DNA from: Alcanivoracaceae bacterium
Lineage (GTDB): Bacteria > Pseudomonadota > Gammaproteobacteria > Xanthomonadales > Marinicellaceae
Reading direction: 5' to 3'
DNA: 64,000 bases
Assembly (NCBI GenBank): GCA_016744455.1
Contig: JADGEI010000003.1
Coordinates: 148,530 to 212,529, forward strand
Shown: positions 1-7,567 of the stretch, in pieces
Numbering within the stretch: the stretch's first letter is position 1
How the letters are laid out: every line of letters begins with the position of its first letter
The notes under the pieces: model-generated
Seen by the model: only the letters and a program-made list of their open reading frames with translations
Databases searched by the model: none
Told to the model about the DNA's origin: nothing
Program-made: the position numbers and the translations under genes

Positions 1-340
1 ATGTTAAATGTCCAAACAATTCTTTTAGAGAGCCTAATCTTTCATCACGTTGTTTTCTTTTTTCTTCTACAATCAATTCATTATCATTAAATTGTACTTC
101 CATCGTTGCCGCTTTTCTTTCTAATGCTGCAATTTGTGCTTTGGTTTCACGGATAAGCCTTTCTTGCTCTTGCTTTTGTTTGATAAATTGTTGTTCTCGT
201 TTTTTATTATCGGCACTATCGGCTGTGCGACCTGCTTTTACTTTTTTAAGTAAATCACTCATTGACAAGTCAACTGCTACAACCAATGTAGAACTAGCAA
301 AAATTAAAGCCAACAGTGTTATTATTTTAGATGTTTTCAT
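1..340 (-). CDS. MotA/TolQ/ExbB proton channel family protein, N-terminal part (runs off window)
   Basis: Only the first 113 codons are present; the gene continues past base 1. The visible part is a signal-like hydrophobic start (MKTSKIITLLALIFASS), then DLLKKVKAGR and a long charged coiled coil ending in RDERLGSLKELFG. That N-terminal extension is typical of ExbB-like proteins of the TonB2/TtpC type, which harvest the proton gradient for outer-membrane receptors; the TolQ membrane core lies outside the window. Its ATG shares a base with the stop of the DUF3450 gene (TAATG), so the two are translationally coupled. The assignment follows from family knowledge and the neighbours, since the channel domain itself is not seen. 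Confidence 0.8.
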   Translation of the reverse strand, partial: MKTSKIITLLALIFASSTLVVAVDLSMSDLLKKVKAGRTADSADNKKREQQFIKQKQEQERLIRETKAQIAALERKAATMEVQFNDNELIVEEKRKQRDERLGSLKELFGHLT

Positions 341-1113
341 TATTTAGCTCCTTTTGGTGCAGTAATTGGTAATGTCATAACACCAATCGAGGCTTGTTTA
401 TTGGCCATCTTGATACCATTTTTAATTGAATTTCTATAAGTTCCATTATCCAATTCAACCCATGATTTTGTTGCTTTATCAAAGACAGCACTTAGTTTAG
501 TGTCTTTAGTTTGTGCGACCATGGCAATACGTCCAACTCTTAAAATATTGACATCATGTTCTTGGCCGTTAATAGTTATAATTTTTGAATAGGAATCCAT
601 TTTTCGACCGTATTCATTCTCAATTTGATAGACCTCTAAAACTTGTCTAAATTTCTCAGAAATATCCACTTCTGACTTTTCTATGTTTTCTTCTAGAAAC
701 AAAATACGTTCAGCACGTTCTTGTTCATGGAATGGTAAATCTAGTTCAACGAATTGACCTAAACTTTCCACCATTTTAATAATCAATGGCAACATTTGAC
801 GTTCAATTAATGCCACTTGAGCTGTAGAATTTTCAAATTTTTCAATCAAAGCCATTTGACTTTGGATCTGAGTTGATAGCTGGTTGTTATATACTTTAAG
901 CCCATCAACTTGCTTAAGTAAGCTCCGGTACTCAGTCAAACGTGCTTGTGACGAGTCAACTATTTTATCTACTTTAGCTTGTGATTTTTGTGCATCTTTA
1001 ACCTTAGCATCGCCCGTTTTCACAATTCCATCGAGTTGAGCAAAACTAGCCGTTGCACTAATAGCCAGCGTTAAAGCCAGATACTTTCTAAATTTATTAA
1101 TTTTTGTGCCCAT
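340..1113 (-). CDS. DUF3450 family periplasmic coiled-coil protein of a TonB energising system
   Basis: This 257-residue protein has a signal peptide (about residues 1-25, ending SFAQ) and a long helical coiled coil at about 30-170, followed by a small C-terminal domain with an IKNGIKMANKQ stretch. It matches the DUF3450 family, which is typically encoded between a TonB-dependent receptor and ExbB/ExbD/TonB2 genes, as here. It probably acts in the periplasm or at the inner membrane, helping transmit energy from the ExbB-like complex encoded next. It overlaps the following gene by one base. A hairpin terminator separates it from the receptor gene upstream, so its expression may depend on read-through. 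Its molecular role is not well established. Confidence 0.85.
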   Translation of the reverse strand: MGTKINKFRKYLALTLAISATASFAQLDGIVKTGDAKVKDAQKSQAKVDKIVDSSQARLTEYRSLLKQVDGLKVYNNQLSTQIQSQMALIEKFENSTAQVALIERQMLPLIIKMVESLGQFVELDLPFHEQERAERILFLEENIEKSEVDISEKFRQVLEVYQIENEYGRKMDSYSKIITINGQEHDVNILRVGRIAMVAQTKDTKLSAVFDKATKSWVELDNGTYRNSIKNGIKMANKQASIGVMTLPITAPKGAK

Positions 1114-1145
1114 TGTTATTAATCTCTCTTTTTATATATTTTCTT

Positions 1146-1182
1146 TAAAAAAATGCCCGCTATAACACATATAGCAGGCATC
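1146..1182 (-). terminator. Intrinsic terminator/attenuator between receptor and DUF3450 genes
   Basis: On the minus strand an 11-bp stem (arms 1171-1181 and 1153-1163, one G-U pair) with a 7-nt loop is followed by a run of seven T (1147-1153). It lies after the receptor stop and about 35 bp before the DUF3450 start. It would lower expression of the energiser genes relative to the receptor. Confidence 0.8.
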
Positions 1183-1236
1183 TTTGACTACTTTTAAATT
1201 ATGTTAACAATTTTATTGTTAAACACAATGTTTTAC

Positions 1237-3858
1237 TTATAGCTCGTAACGGAACTTGATGTAATAAAAACCACCACCGAATCCTATTGGAGAATTCTGG
1301 TCGTATTGACTACCAGAACCACTACCTAAATCAGGCTGGCCATTTAATGTACCAAATATCTCATCTGGATATTCATCAGTAGCATTTTGTGCACCAATTG
1401 TGATTTCATAATTATCATTAAATGCATAACCCAACTCAAGATCCAAAGTCATGTTGTCACCTACGAATATATTATTGTCTGTTCCATAATAACCACTATT
1501 GTGATTTAAACGACCCAACATTCTCCAATCACCAACTGTATGATTAGCTGTAAAGTTCCAACGCGTCTGCGGTAAACCTCTTTCTTGCTCAGTAATTCTT
1601 TCACCACCTAACAATGACCCAGATGTTCCATCAGGGTTTTCAAAAGTGTCAACTCTAACTACATCAGTCTCTGTACGGTTAAATGATAAAGTAAAATCTG
1701 TATTACCATTACCAATTTCCATACCGTAAGTTGCAACCACATCAATACCACGAGTTTCAGTATCAAAACCATTAGTAAAGAAACGGAAGTTTCTTAAGTT
1801 AGATGCACCTGTAATACCTGATGCTAATAACTCATCAATCTCTGCTTGCGTTAAAGAATTATCTTGAGATAAAGTAATGCGATCGTCTAGGTCAACTGAG
1901 AAATAATCAACCGTTAAGTCAAGACCACCAAAATTCATTACAGCCCCAAAAGTAAAGTTGGTTGACTGCTCAGCATCAAGAGGCTTACCACCACGTGACA
2001 CAGCAACTGGATTAATTGATGGAATTGTTCCATTATTAACTAACTCGCCATCTGAATTAATTTGAGTTGATACATTAAATGCATTAGATTGTCCCGGAGT
2101 TGGCGCTCTAAAACCCGTACTAAATGCAGAACGTAATGCAAAAGTGTCTGTAAATTCATAACGTGCTGCTATTTTACCATTTGTGGTTGTTCCAAAATCT
2201 TGAAAATCTTCAAATCGCAAAGCAACTCCTACTAACAAACTTTCTGTCACATCAGCTTCTAAATCAACATAACCTGCATAGTTTGAACGTTTAAAAGTTC
2301 CTGCTGCTAAGTTTGAAAATCCAGCAAAACCATTTGAGCCAGAACTAAAGCCTTGTGCTGCATAAGGTCCAATTTCAAAAGAGGCTTGATCACCAGTATG
2401 AATAGTAAATGATTCTTGACGCCATTCAGCACCAACTGCTACATTTATACCTGAGTAAAAACTTGCTACTTCAAATTCTTTTGAGAAATCAACATTAAAG
2501 TTTTTCTCTACTTGCTCATACGCACCTGGATCAAATGCCGTAGGTGTATCAGGTCCTAATGATGCATTAACTGTGTTGCGGATTGAGAAATCAACAAAAC
2601 TACGTCCAAAATAACCACTGACATCATAAGCCCAACCATTATCCATTTCACCTCTTACGCCAACTGCGGTTGAGAAGTCATCAACTTGCCCACCAAAACG
2701 TGGAGTAAAGCCGCCAGGGAACATTTCATTAAATGAAAAGCAATTATCGTCAGCAGTAATTGCACTGAGCCAAGCTTGGTCGTTATCATTTGAAGGAACT
2801 GCAACTCTATAAATAGCACAATCATCAATTCCGTTATCATTAGTATCCGCAACCAATCTTTCATACATTGGAAAACCAGTACCAGGGTCTTCTATTGGAT
2901 CCCCATTAGAATCTGTTAATGCTGAGCCAAAAACACCACCACGTGTATTTGGATTACGGAAAAAGAAACCTCCATCAACTTCTTTAGAGCCATAGTTACC
3001 AAAAGCATAAAACTCTTTGTTTCCACCTAAATCTACGCCCATATTATAGGTAAGTTTCAAATCATCATTGATTTTAGGTTGACCCCAAATTTGTGCTGGT
3101 GAGGCTACAGCTGTATTGCCTGCTGCTATTAAATCTCTAGCATCACGACGCTGAACAGAACGATCCGTATCATCAGATTCACCGTATTCGAATGATAAGT
3201 TAACAAAACCATTATCAGTAAATGGTAAACCAATATTACCAGCTAAATTGTAAGTTGCGCCATCGCCTTCATAATATTGACCATAACGCGCTTCAAAAGT
3301 CGCACCATCAGATGCATCTTTCAAAGTAAAGTTCATCACACCAGCAATAGCATCAGAACCATATTGAGCAGCTGCACCATCACGTAAAACAGCAACTTGT
3401 TTTAAAGCAATAGCTGGAATTTGCGAAATATCTGGGCCTTGAGCACCATCAGCAACACCGTTGCCTAACCATGAAATAACCGCTGCACGATGACGACGCT
3501 TACCATTTACTAACACCAATGTATGATCAGGTGCTAGTCCACGTAAATTCGCAGGACGCACTAGAGTTGCTGCATCACTAATAGGTTGTGTTCCAACATT
3601 ATAAGATGGGACTACGTTTTTCAATAAGGTACTAAGGTCTGTTACACCTTGATTTACAAAATCATCACCACTAATCACATCAACTGGTACAGCAGAATCT
3701 GTTGCAGAACGTGCAGCACGGCGCGAACCAAGTACCACCACCTCTTCAACATCTTCTTCAGCACCATCTTGAGCAAAAGTTTGTGATGAAAAACCTATTG
3801 TTAACGGGGCGAACATGCTTAAAAATAAAGCTGTTCGTTTGTTAAATTTTGTTTTCAT
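1237..3858 (-). CDS. TonB-dependent outer-membrane receptor
   Basis: This 873-residue protein has a signal peptide (1-29, ending TFAQ), a TonB-box-like segment EEVVVLGSR near residue 40, a plug domain at about 55-180 (LVLVNGKRRHRAAV, VAVLRDGAAAQYGSDAIAGV) and a long 22-strand-type beta barrel to the C-terminus (FYYIKFRYEL). It imports a scarce ligand across the outer membrane using TonB energy; the substrate cannot be read from sequence. Plugs with the GKRRH and DGAAAQYGSDAIAGV signature are common in large Xanthomonas/Alteromonas-type receptors for organic nutrients. The start is supported by a GGGAG ribosome site 7 nt upstream. The DUF3450 and ExbB-like genes downstream probably energise it. 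Confidence 0.93.
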   Translation of the reverse strand: MKTKFNKRTALFLSMFAPLTIGFSSQTFAQDGAEEDVEEVVVLGSRRAARSATDSAVPVDVISGDDFVNQGVTDLSTLLKNVVPSYNVGTQPISDAATLVRPANLRGLAPDHTLVLVNGKRRHRAAVISWLGNGVADGAQGPDISQIPAIALKQVAVLRDGAAAQYGSDAIAGVMNFTLKDASDGATFEARYGQYYEGDGATYNLAGNIGLPFTDNGFVNLSFEYGESDDTDRSVQRRDARDLIAAGNTAVASPAQIWGQPKINDDLKLTYNMGVDLGGNKEFYAFGNYGSKEVDGGFFFRNPNTRGGVFGSALTDSNGDPIEDPGTGFPMYERLVADTNDNGIDDCAIYRVAVPSNDNDQAWLSAITADDNCFSFNEMFPGGFTPRFGGQVDDFSTAVGVRGEMDNGWAYDVSGYFGRSFVDFSIRNTVNASLGPDTPTAFDPGAYEQVEKNFNVDFSKEFEVASFYSGINVAVGAEWRQESFTIHTGDQASFEIGPYAAQGFSSGSNGFAGFSNLAAGTFKRSNYAGYVDLEADVTESLLVGVALRFEDFQDFGTTTNGKIAARYEFTDTFALRSAFSTGFRAPTPGQSNAFNVSTQINSDGELVNNGTIPSINPVAVSRGGKPLDAEQSTNFTFGAVMNFGGLDLTVDYFSVDLDDRITLSQDNSLTQAEIDELLASGITGASNLRNFRFFTNGFDTETRGIDVVATYGMEIGNGNTDFTLSFNRTETDVVRVDTFENPDGTSGSLLGGERITEQERGLPQTRWNFTANHTVGDWRMLGRLNHNSGYYGTDNNIFVGDNMTLDLELGYAFNDNYEITIGAQNATDEYPDEIFGTLNGQPDLGSGSGSQYDQNSPIGFGGGFYYIKFRYEL

Positions 3859-3907
3859 TTTTAAAGTCTCCCAGACTGTTTTTCATTTTAAGTTAAGTTA
3901 ATATTAT

Positions 3908-3963
3908 ATACGAATTTGTTTTATTCGTATCGGCCAATATAACAGCCTGAAAACACATGTCAA
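3908..3963 (-). promoter_or_regulatory. Sigma70-type promoter with palindromic operator for the TonB receptor
   Basis: The minus strand carries TTGACA at 3963-3958, a 16-bp spacer and TATATT at 3941-3936. Immediately downstream, from about +1, lies a perfect 8-bp inverted repeat ATACGAAT/ATTCGTAT (3908-3915 and 3923-3930) with a 7-bp centre. A repressor bound there would block initiation. The regulator is not encoded in the window. Confidence 0.7.
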
Positions 3964-4206
3964 GCATCAGTGTAATTATTACAAACAATAACTATTTTTT
4001 ATGCGAAACTAAGATTTTAAAGATCATACAACACAATTCTTATGCAACTAAATTCATAAGCTATTGATAAATAAGGAAATACACAGAAGTTATTGCCAGT
4101 TTAAAATAAACAATAGCATTAAGTAGGCGGGTAGGTTTTTATACTTATCCGCAAGGTTAGTAACAATTAACACAACACCCTTCCATGGGTATTGATTTTT
4201 AATAAT
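3964..4206. other. Intergenic region with weak hairpin after idh
   Basis: No gene is seen. An 8-bp stem (4173-4180 and 4187-4194, 6-nt loop) lies just past the isocitrate dehydrogenase stop. It could act as that gene's transcript end, although the T-run on the minus side is poor. The rest shows no structure I can support. Confidence 0.4.
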
Positions 4207-5211
4207 TTAGAGTCTTTCTATAATTGCATCAGTAAACTCTTGAGTCTTAGCTGAACCACCTAAGTCTCCAGTTAAACGGTCTTTGTCAGCTAGTACACCA
4301 CGAATTGCCGAACGGATTTTAAGTGCTTTATTGTGCATGTTCATGTGTTCTAGCATCAAGGCTGCTGCCAGCAATAAAGCGGTAGGGTTAGCTATTTTCT
4401 TACCTGCAATATCAGGTGCTGATCCATGGACCGCTTCGAATATTGCAGAGTCTTCACCAATATTAGCACCTGGAGCCATCCCTAAACCACCAATTAAACC
4501 CGCACATAAATCAGAAATTATATCGCCAAATAAATTTGTTGTAACAATAATATCGAACTGTTGAGGGTTCATCACTAACTGCATACAAGTATTGTCTACT
4601 ATTAATGAGTTAAATTCAATTTGAGGGTAATCTTTTGCCACTTCCTCAGCCACTTCAAGAAACAACCCTGAAACTGTTTTCATAATATTTGCCTTATGAA
4701 CTGCAGTAACTTTTTTACGATTAGCCTTAACTGCTATCTCAAATGCATAACGGATAATTTTTTCACATGCTTCACGAGTGATGACAATTTCTGCCTTAGC
4801 TACCGTGCGATCTTCATTGATAAACTGACCTTCTTGACGGTATGCTCCTTCGGTATTTTCCCTCACAGTAATTATATCAATATTGTCAAATTTAGATTTT
4901 GTACCAGGGAAAGTAATCGCAGGACGTAAATTAGCATACAGATGAAAGTGCCTACGAAGAGCCACATTAATAGAGCTAAAGCCTTTGCCAATAGGTGTAG
5001 TTAACGGCCCCTTTAAACATACTTTATTCTTCGCAATCACATCCAATGTTTTTTGAGGCAATAAATCACCATGCTTTTCCAGAGCATTTAAGCCTGCGTC
5101 TACATGCTCATATTCCAACCCTGCACCTACTGCATCTAGTACGCGAATGGTTGCTTCCATAATTTCTGGCCCAATGCCATCCCCGTTAATAACTGTTATT
5201 TTATTTTTCAT
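4207..5211 (-). CDS. NAD-dependent isocitrate dehydrogenase
   Basis: A 334-residue isocitrate/isopropylmalate dehydrogenase family enzyme that oxidatively decarboxylates isocitrate to 2-oxoglutarate in the TCA cycle. Visible features are the N-terminal [11 protein letters not shown] motif, the substrate loop [30 protein letters not shown], the catalytic K region (AVHKANIMK), the metal-binding D cluster ([14 protein letters not shown]) and the cofactor loop [13 protein letters not shown]. These match the NAD-type, mitochondrial-IDH3-like subfamily rather than isopropylmalate dehydrogenase. An in-frame ATG ten codons upstream (5241) exists, but the likely minus-strand -10 box at 5247-5242 places transcription start inside or after it, and family members start at MKNKI, so 5211 is preferred. 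It is divergent from neuC. Confidence 0.88.
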   Translation of the reverse strand: MKNKITVINGDGIGPEIMEATIRVLDAVGAGLEYEHVDAGLNALEKHGDLLPQKTLDVIAKNKVCLKGPLTTPIGKGFSSINVALRRHFHLYANLRPAITFPGTKSKFDNIDIITVRENTEGAYRQEGQFINEDRTVAKAEIVITREACEKIIRYAFEIAVKANRKKVTAVHKANIMKTVSGLFLEVAEEVAKDYPQIEFNSLIVDNTCMQLVMNPQQFDIIVTTNLFGDIISDLCAGLIGGLGMAPGANIGEDSAIFEAVHGSAPDIAGKKIANPTALLLAAALMLEHMNMHNKALKIRSAIRGVLADKDRLTGDLGGSAKTQEFTDAIIERL

Positions 5212-5217
5212 ATTTGT

Positions 5218-5247
5218 TTGTCTGTTGTAAAATCGGTGCATATTATA
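5218..5247. promoter_or_regulatory. Divergent promoters sharing one -10 region
   Basis: On the plus strand TTGTCT (5218-5223), a 17-bp spacer and TATTAT (5241-5246) form a promoter for neuC. On the minus strand TATAAT (5247-5242) forms the -10 of the isocitrate dehydrogenase promoter, with a weak -35 near 5270-5265. The two -10 elements occupy nearly the same bases, so polymerase can serve only one direction at a time. Confidence 0.55.
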
Positions 5248-5274
5248 CTCTCTTATTAACCGCAGAACTAAATA

Positions 5275-6423
5275 ATGATAAAAAAAATCGTCGCAATTAC
5301 CTCATCTAGAGCCGATTACAGCCACCTGTATTGGCCACTAAAACTTTTACAAGCTAATGAATCAATTGACCTAACCATTTTATGTTTTGGCCCTCACCTT
5401 TCACCAGAATACGGAGAAACCTGGAAACAAGTTAAAAAGGATGGCTTTAAAAATGTAAAAACCATAGAATGTTTATTAAGCTCAGATACCGACATTGGTA
5501 TGGCTAAATCTTTAGGTTTAGCTATATTAGGTCTAACTGATGTGATGGCGGAACTTCGTCCAGACCTAATGTTAATAATAGCCGATAGGTATGAAATGTT
5601 AGCCCCTGCAAATGTAGCCTTAACCATGAGAATCCCAATAGCTCATATAGAAGGCGGAGATGTCTCAGAAGGCGCTATAGATGATGCCGTTAGAAATGCC
5701 TTAACCAAGATGAGTCACATTCATTTTACTCCTACAAAAATAGCAAAAAAACGAGTACTCGCCATGGGCGAAGAACCTTGGCGTGTTCACTTGAGTGGTG
5801 CACCTTCATTAGATCATTTGCGCCGCAGCACAATACCCGGCGCAAATAAAATTAGTGCACAATTTAATTTAGATGCTAGCGAAAAGTTAATTGTAGTTGC
5901 CTACCATCCTGTCACCATGTATCAAGACTCAACCAGAGAACAAGAAGAGTTATTTAATGCCCTAGAAAGCCGTAAAGAAAATATTGTTTTCTGTTTTCCC
6001 AATGCTGATGCTGGATCCCATAAAATCATGCAGAAAACCAATGTTTTTTGTCAAAACCACGCGAACGCACAAATCCATACAAACCTACCTGCGCAATCGT
6101 ATTGGGGTTTACTAAAAAAAGCAAATTTAATGCTAGGAAACTCGTCCAGTGGCATAATGGAAACACCCTCACTAAAGCTTCCAACAATTAATATTGGCAT
6201 CCGACAAAAAGGGCGTGAGCAAGCAAGAAACATCATCGATGTAAGTGCTGACAAAATAGACATTACGCTAGCGATTGAAAAAACCTTAAGTCAAAAGTTT
6301 TTACTCTCATTACAAAACCTAGTCAACCCTTATGGAGATGGTTTCGCCGCTGAAAAAATTACTAGCGTATTAAGCCAACTTGAAATCAACAAAAAGCTTA
6401 TTTTTAAGCAAAACATGCTATGA
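5275..6423 (+). CDS. UDP-N-acetylglucosamine 2-epimerase (hydrolysing), NeuC/LegG-like
   Basis: A 382-residue enzyme of the hydrolysing 2-epimerase family, which converts a UDP- or GDP-activated GlcNAc derivative to a ManNAc derivative, the first committed step toward sialic or legionaminic acids. Seen are the N-terminal TSSRADYSHLYWPL motif, DRYEMLAPANVAL near residue 105, HIEGGDVSEGAIDD near 124 with RNALTKMSHIHF, and a C-terminal nucleotide-binding half with GNSSSGIMETPSLKLP. The gene overlaps the next by 4 nt (ATGA), so the two form an operon. No neuB or neuA homologue is nearby, so the final sugar is unknown; the exact substrate (UDP versus GDP) cannot be decided. Confidence 0.85.
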   Translation: MIKKIVAITSSRADYSHLYWPLKLLQANESIDLTILCFGPHLSPEYGETWKQVKKDGFKNVKTIECLLSSDTDIGMAKSLGLAILGLTDVMAELRPDLMLIIADRYEMLAPANVALTMRIPIAHIEGGDVSEGAIDDAVRNALTKMSHIHFTPTKIAKKRVLAMGEEPWRVHLSGAPSLDHLRRSTIPGANKISAQFNLDASEKLIVVAYHPVTMYQDSTREQEELFNALESRKENIVFCFPNADAGSHKIMQKTNVFCQNHANAQIHTNLPAQSYWGLLKKANLMLGNSSSGIMETPSLKLPTINIGIRQKGREQARNIIDVSADKIDITLAIEKTLSQKFLLSLQNLVNPYGDGFAAEKITSVLSQLEINKKLIFKQNML

Positions 6424-7520
6424 AAAAGTACCCATTGGCCCAACCTGAAATCATACAAGCTGACATTGATGCCGTTACACAGGTGTTGAAATCACACCAA
6501 CTATCCCGCGGCCCTGTAATAAATGAATTTGAAAAAGAATTTTGCAAAATCACCCAATCAAACTACGCTAGTGCAGTAAGCTCTGGTACAGCTGGGCTAA
6601 TTATCGCTCTGCAGGCACTGGGTGTTAAAGAAAATGATGAAGTGATCACTGTTTCATTCACTGTTCCTGCTACTGTCAATAGTATTGTTGCCATTGGAGC
6701 GACACCAATAATGATAGATATTGAAGACAGCACATTAGGCATGTGCCCAGGCGCACTAAAACGAACCATATCAACCAAGACCAAAGCGATTATTGTGGTT
6801 CATGCCTTTGGTAAGGCTGCAAACATGTGTGAATTATTATCAATCGCCAAGTATTATAACATCCCTGTAATAGAGGATGCATGCGAAGCCATTGGTAATA
6901 GTTACCAACAAAAGCCTTTGGGAAGTATGGCTGACATTGGCGTCTTTGCCTTTTATCCAAACAAACAAATCACAACTGGCGAAGGGGGGATGTTAGTTAC
7001 AAATAATCAAAAATTACATGCGAAATTTGAAATTCTACGCAATCACGGCCGCAGTATGAATGGCGATTTATATGACCAGGTGAGCTTTGGTTGGAATTTC
7101 CGAATGAGTGACATCAATGCTGCGTTAGGCCTGTCACAACTCAAGAGAATTAAACACGTCATCACAAAAAGACAAAAAATAGCTCAGTTATACAACACCT
7201 ATTTATCAGAAGGTAAAAACATAACTTGTCCAAGTTTCAGCGCGCATGAATCTAGCTCCGCTTGGTTTGTCTATGTTGTAAGGCTGGCCATTCACAATAG
7301 AAATACTATTATTCAAAATTTAAATCGATTAAACATTCAGTGCGGGAGGTATTTTGCCCCTGTTCATTTACAACCTTATTACAAAAAGAAAACCAATAAA
7401 AATGCATTGCATTCCACAGAAACAATTGCAAAAAAATGTTTGGCCCTGCCCTTTTACACACAAATGACCGAAAATGACATTAAATTCATTTGTATTAATT
7501 TAATTAAATATACACAATAA
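6420..7520 (+). CDS. DegT/DnrJ/EryC1-family PLP-dependent sugar aminotransferase
   Basis: A 366-residue fold-type-I PLP enzyme that transfers an amino group to a nucleotide-linked keto-sugar. It shows the family N-terminus with SRGPVINEFEKEF, the cofactor motif EDACEAIGNSY near residue 155, and the PLP-lysine segment FYPNKQITTGEGGML near 183, followed by RNHGRS and WNFRMSDINAALG. It is translated with the preceding NeuC-like gene (4-nt overlap), suggesting that the pair makes an amino sugar for a surface glycan. It resembles LegC/PseC/perosamine synthase types; sequence alone does not say which. There is no dehydratase or transferase partner nearby. Confidence 0.87.
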   Translation: MKKYPLAQPEIIQADIDAVTQVLKSHQLSRGPVINEFEKEFCKITQSNYASAVSSGTAGLIIALQALGVKENDEVITVSFTVPATVNSIVAIGATPIMIDIEDSTLGMCPGALKRTISTKTKAIIVVHAFGKAANMCELLSIAKYYNIPVIEDACEAIGNSYQQKPLGSMADIGVFAFYPNKQITTGEGGMLVTNNQKLHAKFEILRNHGRSMNGDLYDQVSFGWNFRMSDINAALGLSQLKRIKHVITKRQKIAQLYNTYLSEGKNITCPSFSAHESSSAWFVYVVRLAIHNRNTIIQNLNRLNIQCGRYFAPVHLQPYYKKKTNKNALHSTETIAKKCLALPFYTQMTENDIKFICINLIKYTQ

Positions 7521-7567
7521 CGGTTTTTTGTTAACATACCGTTAATTTCGTTAATAATAAAACAACC

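Noticed and set aside
4143..4152. TTATCCGCA, one mismatch from a DnaA box
   Set aside because: A single copy without a cluster or AT-rich unwinding element; not an origin.
5211..5241. ATG at 5241 as the isocitrate dehydrogenase start
   Set aside because: It lies within the predicted -10 region, so it would be upstream of the transcript start; the family starts at the second ATG.
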